Shown here piece after piece: positions 25,075-33,301 of a DNA stretch of 64,000 bases. The position numbers were made by a program, and so were the translations under genes. Every line of letters begins with the position of its first letter. Positions within the stretch are counted from its first letter, which is position 1. Origin of the DNA: Bacillus sp. FJAT-29937 (GTDB lineage: Bacteria > Bacillota > Bacilli > Bacillales > Cytobacillaceae); NCBI RefSeq assembly GCF_001509555.1, contig NZ_LMAS01000009.1, positions 70,318-134,317 of the forward strand, given 5' to 3'. A model generated the notes under the pieces. That model saw only the letters and a list, made by a program, of their open reading frames with translations, did not search any database and was not told the DNA's origin.

Positions 25075-26502
25075 ATGACTAATAATATTGGTTCTTCTGA
25101 ACATGATTTATACAGCCCAGCATTGGCTCCTGTAGATTTAAAAGACAGAAGTATAACTACAAGAGGTCTGGGTGTTATTTGGTTTGGTATTGCTGTGCAA
25201 ATTACTGGTTTCGCAGCATTTTCACCAATGACTAATTATTTTACAATTGGCGAGTTGCTTTGGATTTACACGATTGGCTCAATTATATTAGCTCTTTGCT
25301 GCTTTGTTACCCAAGATATTGGTTTAAAGTACGGCATAAGTTTTGCAGCATCTATAGTTGCTTCTTTTGGTTATAAAGGTGGGAAAGTTGTAGGTGTTGT
25401 CCGCACTCTACCCAGTTTGATATTCTTTGCCCTAAATGCCTATATCGGTGCTATGGCGATTAATGAGATTTCTAAAATATTAATAGGATTCGATAATATT
25501 TTTGTATGTCTAGCTATAAATGTAATAGCACTGGTTGCAATTACTATAAAAGGAGTTAAGGGTATCGAAAGATTTAGTACCATAATTGCCCCTTTATTAG
25601 CTATTGTCGGTGTATATATGATGTACGTCGTTCTGACTTCATATAATGTGTCTTTAACCGATACATTAAGTATGGGAAGAACAGCAGGAACAAGTAAGTC
25701 CTGGATCTTTGGATTCGCAGTAGTTGTGGGGCTTTTCTCAAGTGTGGCAATGGGAATAAACGACATCACGAAAGACTGTAAAGTTGGAGGCAGTTCTAAA
25801 AATTGGATAAAAAACAATAAACTATATTCCACCGCTACCCTAATCGGCATTGTTCCATTCCTTGTGTTTTTCACCATTTTAGGAAATATTACAATAGTTC
25901 TTTCCGGACGTATGGATCCTTTAATTGTTTTATCAGAACTAATTCAAGAAAGATCAATTATTCTAGCAATAGTCATCCAAATATTTATTGTTGTCGCACA
26001 AGCGTCTACCAATACAGCTGCTAATTTACTGCCTTCCGCCTATGTTGCTTGTAGCCTGATGCCAAAAAAACTTAGTTTTAAGGTAGCTACTGTCGGTGTT
26101 GCGATTATTGCCTGTATCATTCAACCTTGGAATTACATGGATAAGTTAGACTTGATTTTATCCCTATTTAGTACTACAGCAGGACCAGCACTCGCAATCA
26201 TTGGAGTAGATTATTATATATTTAGAAAGAGACAGATAAGTCTTGATGATCTATTTAAATCCAATGGAAAGTACAAGTATTTCAAAGGATATAACCCTGC
26301 AGCCTTGATCGTTTATGTAGTTGCTACGGCAATTGGATTCTTCTTTTTCCTAGAGTACAGCTTCTTTGTTTCCACTGCATTAGCTTCTGTTTTTTACTAT
26401 TTCGTTGCCAAAGCGTTTGCAAAAAAATATCCCGTAATAATAGAAGAGGAATTGAGTGTACATCCTATCGATGGTTCCAAACCCACTGTTCAAATAAATT
26501 GA
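25075..26502 (+). CDS. NCS1-family nucleobase/hydantoin permease
   Basis: A 475-residue membrane protein with about 12 hydrophobic segments of the nucleobase:cation symporter-1 family (CodB, allantoin and hydantoin permeases). Family features include the N-terminal SPALAPVDLKDRSITTRGLG, GLGVIWFGIAVQ and the late DYYIFRKRQ loop. The ATG at 25075 is preferred over 25066 because AGGA is better spaced. It is the last gene of the sigma-54 operon and should import the compound degraded by the three enzymes. NCS1 substrates include cytosine, uracil, hydantoins and allantoin, so the family does not settle which. Confidence 0.87.
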   Translation: MTNNIGSSEHDLYSPALAPVDLKDRSITTRGLGVIWFGIAVQITGFAAFSPMTNYFTIGELLWIYTIGSIILALCCFVTQDIGLKYGISFAASIVASFGYKGGKVVGVVRTLPSLIFFALNAYIGAMAINEISKILIGFDNIFVCLAINVIALVAITIKGVKGIERFSTIIAPLLAIVGVYMMYVVLTSYNVSLTDTLSMGRTAGTSKSWIFGFAVVVGLFSSVAMGINDITKDCKVGGSSKNWIKNNKLYSTATLIGIVPFLVFFTILGNITIVLSGRMDPLIVLSELIQERSIILAIVIQIFIVVAQASTNTAANLLPSAYVACSLMPKKLSFKVATVGVAIIACIIQPWNYMDKLDLILSLFSTTAGPALAIIGVDYYIFRKRQISLDDLFKSNGKYKYFKGYNPAALIVYVVATAIGFFFFLEYSFFVSTALASVFYYFVAKAFAKKYPVIIEEELSVHPIDGSKPTVQIN

Positions 26503-26603
26503 TATTTTATAAAAAAAGCCAACTTTAATAATTCTTACACGTCGTAGAACCGTTCAATGAAAATTCATAATTCAAGATTTCATCCCGTTTTAGTAGACTT
26601 TTA

Positions 26604-26645
26604 AGCCCTCGGTCGACCCAATAGGAGTTGTCGAGGGTTTTGTGT
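26604..26645 (+). terminator. Probable terminator of the sigma-54 operon
   Basis: CCCTCG / CGAGGG stem with a 20-base loop containing GTCGAC, followed by TTTTG. It is similar in stem to the terminator at 12578. Confidence 0.45.
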
Positions 26646-26689
26646 AATATGGACTCTTTACTACACGCCAATATACTTTGGGTTCTGAG

Positions 26690-26753
26690 AGGACTGCGAG
26701 TGATTCACAGACGAATACCCGCAGCTTCCTTATTATTAAACATGATGACTTAA
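26690..26753 (+). repeat. Direct repeat, right copy, flanking the catabolic region
   Basis: GGTTCTGAGAGGACTGCGAG, TGATTCACAGACGAATA and GCTTCCTTATTATTAAAC align with 19177-19253. Copies are about 7.5 kb apart in the same orientation. Confidence 0.6.
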
Positions 26754-26797
26754 TAGATCTGCTAACTATATAAGATGAGATCTTCTATACCAACAAC

Positions 26798-28063
26798 TCA
26801 TTGCCCTACCGTTATTTTACGCTTCTCCTCACTCTTTATGTTTCGGGAGAATGATAGACTTTTAGGCAATGTGATGGATGCAAAACTAGCTAGAATGGCA
26901 AGGATCCCTGCAGCACCAAATGATATGAAATGAGTGTAGAACATTTCGTACGCCCAGCCTCCCATGAATGATCCGATGGCAGCTCCGACTTGATGCCCCA
27001 CAAAATAAGCGAATCCGTTTAACATTCCGAGCAACCGCACTCCGTATAAGTCACCTAAAATCGCTGTGGACATCGCAACGGAACCGGCCCACACCAACCC
27101 TCCAATAAAGGAAACGAGAAAGAGCTGCCAGGCAGTCATCGATAAAACGAGAGCGAAAAACCCAAGTCCGCGAACAAAATAGATGATAAATAAAAGATTT
27201 TTCCGTGGAAAACGATCCGCAAGCTGCGCTAAAAACAATGTGCCAATAATGGCAACAATCCCGATCATCCCTATCCCAAATGAAGCGGTCATGGGAGGAA
27301 AATGATGATCAATCAGCATCGGCACCCCATGGGAACCTAATAGATTCATCCCAAATCCACAAGCAAATAAACTAAAAACAATTTTCCAATATGTCTTTGT
27401 CATTAATGCATCCTTAAAGGTGATGGCCGGGTCCTCCCGGCTAATTTTCTTACCAGCGGCTCCCATACCGTCAGCCTCAGCCGGAACATCTTCCCTCATT
27501 ATTAACATGGCTGATGGGAGAACAAGAATGATAAATATTCCACCAAAAAGTAAGAGGGTGTTCTGCCAGCCGACAAGACCAATCAGCCATGTTTCAGCGG
27601 GCGTCATTACGGCAATCCCCGCCATTGCTCCGGTCGTTAAATAAAAAAGCGCCTTCCCTCTCTGACGGACAAACCATTTACTAACAATGGGCGATAACGT
27701 AATACTGCTTAAAAAAGAAAGCCCGATCGACAGGAACACACCAAATGATAGTAGAAACGAAAGCATCCCGTTAGAGTTAACCGTCCATACAATCGAAATA
27801 CATACAATGGCTAACCCTACCAATAATACAAATCGTGTATGAAAAGTTTTTAATAGAATGCCAGCTAACAGCATTCCAATCCCATAAACAATCATTCCAG
27901 CTGAAACAATGAGCGAAAATTCCGTACGTGATAACTTTAATTCATCCATAATTGGATTGACAAATGGTCCGATACCCATGCGCAAGCCAGTTGTAAGCAG
28001 CACAATGACAGAAGCAGCAATCACAATATACCAGCCAAAATAAAGACCTTTAAATTTATTCAT
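26798..28063 (-). CDS. MFS transporter (monocarboxylate/oxalate-formate type)
   Basis: A 421-residue 12-helix major facilitator. Visible features are the start FKGLYFGWYIVIAASVI, the loop 2-3 motif AGILLKTFHTRFVLLVG, SKWFVRQRGKALFYLTTGAMAG and the matching loop 8-9 segment LADRFPRKNLLF, all typical of the OFA/monocarboxylate-porter group. The ATG at 28063 has GGGAG before it and is preferred to 28081. It lies alone in minus orientation with a large hairpin in its upstream region. Substrate unknown; a carboxylate is most likely. Confidence 0.82.
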   Translation of the reverse strand: MNKFKGLYFGWYIVIAASVIVLLTTGLRMGIGPFVNPIMDELKLSRTEFSLIVSAGMIVYGIGMLLAGILLKTFHTRFVLLVGLAIVCISIVWTVNSNGMLSFLLSFGVFLSIGLSFLSSITLSPIVSKWFVRQRGKALFYLTTGAMAGIAVMTPAETWLIGLVGWQNTLLLFGGIFIILVLPSAMLIMREDVPAEADGMGAAGKKISREDPAITFKDALMTKTYWKIVFSLFACGFGMNLLGSHGVPMLIDHHFPPMTASFGIGMIGIVAIIGTLFLAQLADRFPRKNLLFIIYFVRGLGFFALVLSMTAWQLFLVSFIGGLVWAGSVAMSTAILGDLYGVRLLGMLNGFAYFVGHQVGAAIGSFMGGWAYEMFYTHFISFGAAGILAILASFASITLPKSLSFSRNIKSEEKRKITVGQ

Positions 28064-28163
28064 GTTGTACTCCCATTTCATTTTTTTGCAAATATTTAAC
28101 GAAACACATCTTCTCTAAGATTAAGCTAATTTAGTTAGACTCCCTAATTAACTATTTTAGTTT

Positions 28164-28214
28164 GCTTTCTTCAAAATGACAAAGTTTAAAATTGTCATTT
28201 GGGTTGAAGAAAGC
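28164..28214. repeat. Long inverted repeat upstream of the MFS gene
   Basis: Outer stem GCTTTCTTCAA / TTGAAGAAAGC and inner stem AATGACAA / TTGTCATT. It could be an operator for the MFS gene or a terminator-like RNA structure; there is no T-run. Confidence 0.5.
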
Positions 28215-28252
28215 TCGTGTATGCCTATGCATGTTAGAATTTTTCGTACAGT

Positions 28253-28303
28253 AGGGTAGCGTGTGGTTTACATTCAATTTTGAAGGTTGCTGAGGAAATG
28301 AAA
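28253..28303 (+). pseudogene. Short remnant of the DnaD-like gene start
   Basis: GCGTGTGGTTTACATTCAAT and AAGGTTGCTGAGGAAATGA line up with codons 4-22 of the truncated gene at 16689, with a 10-base deletion in between. It runs directly into the aminotransferase fragment that follows. Confidence 0.5.
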
Positions 28304-28690
28304 AGTTTTGGACTGGTGGCAGCCTATGAGCACGGTCATGAATGGCTCAAACAATTAAAAAACTATCTAGATGACAATTTTGCTTTTACCAAACAATATT
28401 TAGAACAACATTTGCCTGAAGCTATATTTCGAATTCCTGAGTCCACCTATCTGGCATGGGTGAATATTCAAGCCTATCTGCCCGACGAAGAAAACTTGCC
28501 ATTATACTTTGCCAACAACGCGGGGGTGCTTCTAGAAGGAGGAAATATGTTTGTCGACAATTCAGACGGTTATATTCGCCTTAACCTGGCGTGTCCAAGA
28601 TCTGTTTTGGAAGAGGGGCTAAAAAGAATATGTGAAGTGTTGAAGAAGGAAAGTGATATGAAAACGGATTGCTTGGTGGGTCAAGATTAA
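28302..28690 (+). pseudogene. C-terminal fragment of a MalY/PatB-type aminotransferase
   Basis: About 129 codons that match the last third of cystathionine beta-lyases of the MalY/PatB family: AYEHGHEWLKQLKNYL, the conserved ESTYLAWVN, and AGVLLEGGNMFVDNSDGYIR with LNLACPRSVLEEGL. The pyridoxal-phosphate lysine and the whole N-terminal two thirds are missing, so no enzyme can be made. The 5' junction joins a DnaD-like remnant, showing a deletion or rearrangement at this site. Confidence 0.8.
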
Positions 28691-28761
28691 ATTGATGTTC
28701 CGATTTTTCATAGAATAAAAGACAGATAACCATCAAATGTTGTTTAATAAACTTTTGATGG

Positions 28762-28930
28762 TTATTGTTTGTTTAAAGATCCCCGAAAGAATCCCCCCAA
28801 TCCCTCTAAGTAGTCAAAGAATAATCTTAGCGGGAATAAAAACAATTCAGGTATCCAAAATTAACAGATCTAGGATGAAATAGAACAGGTCGTAATACTC
28901 GCGATTCCTCTTGTGTTTCCGTAGAATGAA
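28762..28930 (-). pseudogene. Frameshifted paralogue of the small membrane protein at 15620
   Basis: Minus-strand translation gives RKHKRNREYYDLFYFILDLL in one frame and WIPELFLFPLRLFFDYLEGL in the next, ending at TAA 28762-28764. Together they match the intact protein at 15620-15805 (basic start, then WLPELIVFPLRLIFWLIRGL). One extra T in a T4 run near 28858 shifts the frame. Confidence 0.65.
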
Positions 28931-29105
28931 AGTTCGGCTAGTTTTAGGTAAGGTGGATTATCGAAATATTTGGATTATTCGATTAGGGCCTATTTATGCA
29001 ATAAGGTATGAATCGTTCGCGGCGACCATTTTCAATGCGGCCTTTAAAAAACAACGTTCTAAGAAGCTAACGCCTCCCATAATGGACAACTTTTTAGTAT
29101 GTTTT

Positions 29106-29144
29106 CAAAATAAAAGACTCTAATCCATGTATAGATTAGAGTCT
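29106..29144 (-). terminator. Terminator of the cyanophycinase operon
   Basis: AGACTCTAATC / GATTAGAGTCT, perfect 11-bp stem, followed on the minus strand by TTTTATTTTG. Confidence 0.85.
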
Positions 29145-29160
29145 CTGTTGCAATGGTATT

Positions 29161-30471
29161 TTATTTATCTATTTGGATTTTGATCGTAATCGGTTCAACG
29201 TCCATTTTAACGTTTAAAGCGGCGTACGATCCGACTTGGTCAATTCTGCCCCAGAACCCTTCCGTTTCATTTGTTTTTCTAAAGGTAAATTTGAAGCCAA
29301 TTCCTTTTTTGTCGTCTTCCATGTCAAACCAAATGGCTTCAGCTTTCTTGGCCTCGTTATCGACGAGATTTTCAGTTATCACCTTTTTTAATACTTGTGG
29401 ACCGAAGATATCGGTTGCCATTGAATTTTTGCTATAGTATTCGATTCCTTTTGTCGTTTCGTGCTTTTCATTAAGTTTGAACGTACCAGCAGATACGTTG
29501 AACCGATCGCCTTTTTCCAAGTAGTGCATCGTTACATTGTTCATCGCAAAGCGCTTACCCTTAGGCGTTTTCGCATCCTGCAAATCGACGATTAATAAGC
29601 CGCTCTCACCAACAACTTCAATACTGTCATCCGCGCCATAGTATACCATGGCGGAATTTTCATCAATTCCAAAGCCATAACGTGTTTTATTATATTCGGT
29701 TGCCACGAGCAAACGTCCAAAACGACCGCGCTCTAGAAAATGCTGGTCAACGATTCCATGTGGGAAAAATCCGAAACCTGCAGTTAGAAACAGTTGATCG
29801 TTATCAACTTCCTGATCAGTGTTTTTAAGAAGATGTACCCCTTCAGTTAAGGCGCTGACACTCGTTCCATTTGCAATCATCGGATTGCTCATAATCGCAG
29901 CACCTGCACTTGAACCGCCAAGAACCGCGCCGTTTTTATATATTTTTCGAATGGCTTTTAATACGACTGTATCTTCTCCATCTGGTGTCATTAACGTTTT
30001 AACATGTCGTAATTGATCACCGCCGACAAACCAAACCGCGTCAGCTTCTTCTATTTTTTTGGCTATATCGGCACTATTTCCGTTATCCTTCCACTCAGAT
30101 TCATCCACGTCCTTTGTCGAAGGATCATCAATTACTGCGATGGGTGCGGTATAAATATTCTCAGCAGAAACACCGTAGTGAACGAAATCCTCTTTATAAG
30201 CATTAGCACTTCCAATCGGTTCAGCGCTAGACGCAGGTATAATCGCAATCTCTAAATCTTTTAGAGACTTCTCTTTATATTGTTGGGCTAAAGTTAAGTA
30301 TTTCATGTAAACCGCCTCATTATCTGAATCCAGGGCACCACCAACAATGACGAGCGAACCAGTATTCTTAGTTACATTTTTATTATTCTGAGCTGCTTCT
30401 ACATTAAATGATGATATCGTTAAGGCAAACGCTGTTAACACAAGAACACAAATAATGGATAATTTCCTCAA
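29161..30471 (-). CDS. Secreted cyanophycinase-like peptidase (S51 family)
   Basis: A 436-residue protein starting at a TTG with GGAGGG 7 bases upstream. An N-terminal Sec signal (RKLSIICVLVLTAFALTI, cleavage near VEAAQ) exports it. The body is a serine peptidase of family S51: GSLVIVGGALDSDNEAVY, the nucleophile elbow GGSSAGAAIM with the serine near residue 188, FFPHGIVDQHFLERGRFGRL and GIDENSA. Cyanophycinases release beta-Asp-Arg dipeptides from cyanophycin. The next gene upstream in the operon is isoaspartyl dipeptidase, which completes that pathway. A C-terminal extension of about 110 residues is not part of the core domain. Confidence 0.88.
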   Translation of the reverse strand: MRKLSIICVLVLTAFALTISSFNVEAAQNNKNVTKNTGSLVIVGGALDSDNEAVYMKYLTLAQQYKEKSLKDLEIAIIPASSAEPIGSANAYKEDFVHYGVSAENIYTAPIAVIDDPSTKDVDESEWKDNGNSADIAKKIEEADAVWFVGGDQLRHVKTLMTPDGEDTVVLKAIRKIYKNGAVLGGSSAGAAIMSNPMIANGTSVSALTEGVHLLKNTDQEVDNDQLFLTAGFGFFPHGIVDQHFLERGRFGRLLVATEYNKTRYGFGIDENSAMVYYGADDSIEVVGESGLLIVDLQDAKTPKGKRFAMNNVTMHYLEKGDRFNVSAGTFKLNEKHETTKGIEYYSKNSMATDIFGPQVLKKVITENLVDNEAKKAEAIWFDMEDDKKGIGFKFTFRKTNETEGFWGRIDQVGSYAALNVKMDVEPITIKIQIDK

Positions 30472-30490
30472 CTTCAATCCCTCCAATTTT

Positions 30491-31663
30491 TTATTCAAAT
30501 GTACCTTTAACAATTGGCACTTTGTTTTCAACCATCAATTTCCCTTTGGCGATGACAGTGTCAATATCGAGAGTCTCTTTATCTAGTAAAACAATGTCAG
30601 CATCTGTTCCTTCTTGAATGCGACCCTTGTTCGAAAGCTTAAGCACATTCGCAGGGTTTAATGTAATAACCTGCAGGGCCGTTTCTAATGAAATTCCATC
30701 ATTGATGACAGCATCTCGCGCCTCCATATATAAGGAGGAAACTTTTCCAACCTGAAGACCAATTAATTCTCCATTTTCGTTAAAAGTAGGCAGACTGCCT
30801 TGGCCATCAGACGAAAAAGTAATATTCTCTAGCGGCACACCGGCATCAAGCATCCGCTTCAACCCTTCGCTGCACTTCACTTCTCCTTCTTCAAAAAACT
30901 GCGGAACGGAACTCGTCGTAAAATCAACGTAACCGCCGTTTTTGGCATACTCAATCCCAGCCAGGAATAAATCTTCATTCCGGTTTATATGGGTTGGGTG
31001 GAAGTGGGAAATAGGTATATTCGTATTTTCAATGACTTCCTCAAGCAAAGAGAGCTTATCTGGCCCATCGCCGAGATGAATTTCAACAAGGCCGGCCTTG
31101 CCAGCTAAAATGCCGCCATTTCGGGCTGCGGTGGCAATTCTTGCAATTTCATCCGCCGTTGGTTCTGATGACCGATGATCGGCAATGGCAATTTCGCCCA
31201 CCCCGATAATTTTGTCAATAAAAATGAGATCTTCCTCGATTTTGTTCGTAATCGTTCTTACTGGCAACTGATACGAACCTGAATGAATAAAGCATGTCAC
31301 ACCTTCTTCTTCTAAGCCGTTCGCTTTCGCAAGCAGGCTTTCCATTCGTCTCGTCGTCCCATCCGTACCAAGAAGGCCGACGACCGTCGTAATGCCTGCA
31401 GTGGTTAAATCAGTTAACACCAACTCCGGCGTCCGGGTTTTGAAGCCACCTTCGCCACCGCCTCCGATGATATGAACATGGGCATCGATAAATCCAGGGA
31501 CAACGATTTTGTCTGAAGCATCAATAACCGTGACCGGAACAAAATTATCAGGTTGTTCAATAAGTTCTCTTACATAACCGATTTTACTATCAACTAGCAA
31601 TATATCTTTTTTGCCTAAATAATAAGGTGCATACACTTCCCCATTTTTAATTAAAGTAAGCAC
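30491..31663 (-). CDS. iadA: Isoaspartyl dipeptidase
   Basis: A 390-residue amidohydrolase of the beta-aspartyl dipeptidase family. Metal ligands are visible at His62/His64 (DAHVHIIGGGGEGG), histidines in IEIHLG-type and ISHFHPTHINRN segments, and Asp in TFSSDGQGSLP; the GGGGEGGFKTRTPE loop is specific to IadA. It starts at GTG with GGAGGGG upstream. It cleaves beta-Asp dipeptides such as beta-Asp-Arg, so it would process the products of the cyanophycinase encoded 19 bases downstream. Part of the sigma-54 operon led by the transporter gene. Confidence 0.92.
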   Translation of the reverse strand: MLTLIKNGEVYAPYYLGKKDILLVDSKIGYVRELIEQPDNFVPVTVIDASDKIVVPGFIDAHVHIIGGGGEGGFKTRTPELVLTDLTTAGITTVVGLLGTDGTTRRMESLLAKANGLEEEGVTCFIHSGSYQLPVRTITNKIEEDLIFIDKIIGVGEIAIADHRSSEPTADEIARIATAARNGGILAGKAGLVEIHLGDGPDKLSLLEEVIENTNIPISHFHPTHINRNEDLFLAGIEYAKNGGYVDFTTSSVPQFFEEGEVKCSEGLKRMLDAGVPLENITFSSDGQGSLPTFNENGELIGLQVGKVSSLYMEARDAVINDGISLETALQVITLNPANVLKLSNKGRIQEGTDADIVLLDKETLDIDTVIAKGKLMVENKVPIVKGTFE

Positions 31664-31702
31664 TATATTCCCCTCCTACGTTACACTCTAGATGTGCTCT
31701 TT

Positions 31703-33124
31703 TTAAAACGGACCATAATTGATTAAATGTGCGACAACTACTGCAATTAAGCCAATGACAAATTGGATAATCACTAAAGGTAAAACCCACTTTGCCCATT
31801 TCGTCCATGGAATCCCAGCGATCGCCAACCCAGCCATTAAAGTACCGGCAGTTGGGAAAATAATATTTCCGATTCCATCAGCAAATGAGAAGGATAGAAC
31901 AGCGGTCTGTCTTGTAATATCAAGTAAATCAGCGAGCGGTGTCATAATAGGCATTGTTAACATCGCATGTCCGCTTCCAGATGCTAAAATAAAGTGAATC
32001 ACCGTTTGGAAACTATACATACCCATAACACTGATCGTTCCAGGAACATGACTAATCGCTTCCGATATACCGTACAGCATCGGATCGACGATATTCCCTT
32101 GGTTTAAGACAACTAACGTTGCCCGTGATACCCCGATAATTAATGCACCGGTTATTAAAGCAGCGGACCCGCTCATAAAGTTTTTTACAAGATCATCAAC
32201 AGAAAGTCTGCCAATGATGCCAATAACGATCGTTAAAATAATAAATAAAGCCGCAATCTCAGAAAGGTACCACTCATATTTGATTACTCCGTATGCTAGA
32301 ACGACGTAGGCTGATAGAAATGCCCCAAGAATTAATTTATGCTTGGTTGTCAATTGCACATTTGATTTCAGCAGCTCGTCGGCAGCTGTTTTGTCGTAAT
32401 TGCCATAAAAACCTAATTCAGGGTTTCGTTTTACCTTCATTGCGTACCGATAAACAAAAATCACAGAAACAAGATAAACAATCACAAACAAAATTAAGCG
32501 TAATCCAATCCCTGAGAATAATGGAAGTTCCGCGATCCCCTGGGCAATACCAACTGTAAACGGATTCATAACAGCCGTTGTAAAACCAGCAGCTGCACCA
32601 AGGAGCACAATGGCCATCCCAGTGATCGTGTCAAAGCCAAGGGCAATGGCAAGCGGAATTAATAAAGGTATATAAGCTAGCCCCTCTTCAGCCATCCCCA
32701 TTAAAGAACCTCCAGCAGCAAAAAACAGCATCATTATTGGGATTAACAGCTTTTCCCGTTTAGCTAGTTTTTTCGCCATTGTGGCAATTAAGACATCAAT
32801 GGTCCCAGTCGCTTTGAATACACCAAAAAATCCCCCAATGATTAAAACAAAGAAAATAATACCGCCGGCTTCCACCATCCCTTTATGAATGGCTTTCACC
32901 ATATCGAATGGATTTACTGGTGAAGATTCCGTCCATTGAAATGAACCTGGCTCAACGACGGTTCTACCATCTACCTCTACTCGGCTGTACTCCCCGGCTG
33001 GCAAAACCCATGTTAAAATCATTGCCACAACAACTACTCCGAATAGTAACGCAAAGGCATTGATTTGCACCGGCTTCTTTTTAGGCGCGGTTTCCGGTTC
33101 CACGTTCTTGCTCAATTGACTCAT
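31703..33124 (-). CDS. YfcC-family membrane transporter
   Basis: A 473-residue polytopic protein of the YfcC/DcuC-like ion-transporter superfamily: INAFALLFGVVVVAMILTWV followed by LPAGEYSR, GGSLMGMAEEGLAYIPLLIP, and the matching late segment ILASGSGHAMLTMPIMTPLADLL. It is first in the operon behind a sigma-54 promoter, with isoaspartyl dipeptidase and cyanophycinase genes following, so it may import beta-Asp-Arg dipeptides or exchange the released amino acids. Relatives carry basic amino acids or carboxylates; the substrate is inferred from context. Confidence 0.85.
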   Translation of the reverse strand: MSQLSKNVEPETAPKKKPVQINAFALLFGVVVVAMILTWVLPAGEYSRVEVDGRTVVEPGSFQWTESSPVNPFDMVKAIHKGMVEAGGIIFFVLIIGGFFGVFKATGTIDVLIATMAKKLAKREKLLIPIMMLFFAAGGSLMGMAEEGLAYIPLLIPLAIALGFDTITGMAIVLLGAAAGFTTAVMNPFTVGIAQGIAELPLFSGIGLRLILFVIVYLVSVIFVYRYAMKVKRNPELGFYGNYDKTAADELLKSNVQLTTKHKLILGAFLSAYVVLAYGVIKYEWYLSEIAALFIILTIVIGIIGRLSVDDLVKNFMSGSAALITGALIIGVSRATLVVLNQGNIVDPMLYGISEAISHVPGTISVMGMYSFQTVIHFILASGSGHAMLTMPIMTPLADLLDITRQTAVLSFSFADGIGNIIFPTAGTLMAGLAIAGIPWTKWAKWVLPLVIIQFVIGLIAVVVAHLINYGPF

Positions 33125-33171
33125 TAACCCATCTCCTTTTTAGAATTTAAATGAATGACACTTAATTTATA

Positions 33172-33188
33172 TGCAATTATTGTGCCAA
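33172..33188 (-). promoter_or_regulatory. Sigma-54 promoter of the YfcC-IadA-cyanophycinase operon
   Basis: On the minus strand TTGGCACAATAATTGCA, a full -24/-12 match (TGGCAC, five bases, TTGCA), 48 bases before the transporter ATG. Confidence 0.9.
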
Positions 33189-33233
33189 TTCGCAGAATGC
33201 GCAAATTCTGAAAATTAAATCATTAAGAGCTTT

Positions 33234-33280
33234 ATATTGGTTCTTTTTGGTTCCTTTTGGTAGAATAAAAGAACCAATAT
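33234..33280. promoter_or_regulatory. Probable enhancer for the sigma-54 activator
   Basis: Fourteen-bp inverted arms ATATTGGTTCTTTT (33234-33247) and AAAAGAACCAATAT (33267-33280), with extra TTGGTTCC-like half sites between them. It lies about 45-95 bases before the -24 element and also just in front of the activator's own gene, so it may serve activation and autoregulation. Confidence 0.65.
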
Positions 33281-33301
33281 CAAGAAAAAGGAGGTTCCAC
33301 C

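Noticed and set aside
19254..26502. Composite transposon carrying the catabolic operon
   Set aside because: No transposase or insertion-sequence ends are present; only imperfect direct repeats flank the region, so it is reported as a repeat-bounded island.
20863..26502. Complete reductive pyrimidine degradation pathway
   Set aside because: Dihydropyrimidine dehydrogenase is not in the operon, so the pathway is not complete from what can be seen.
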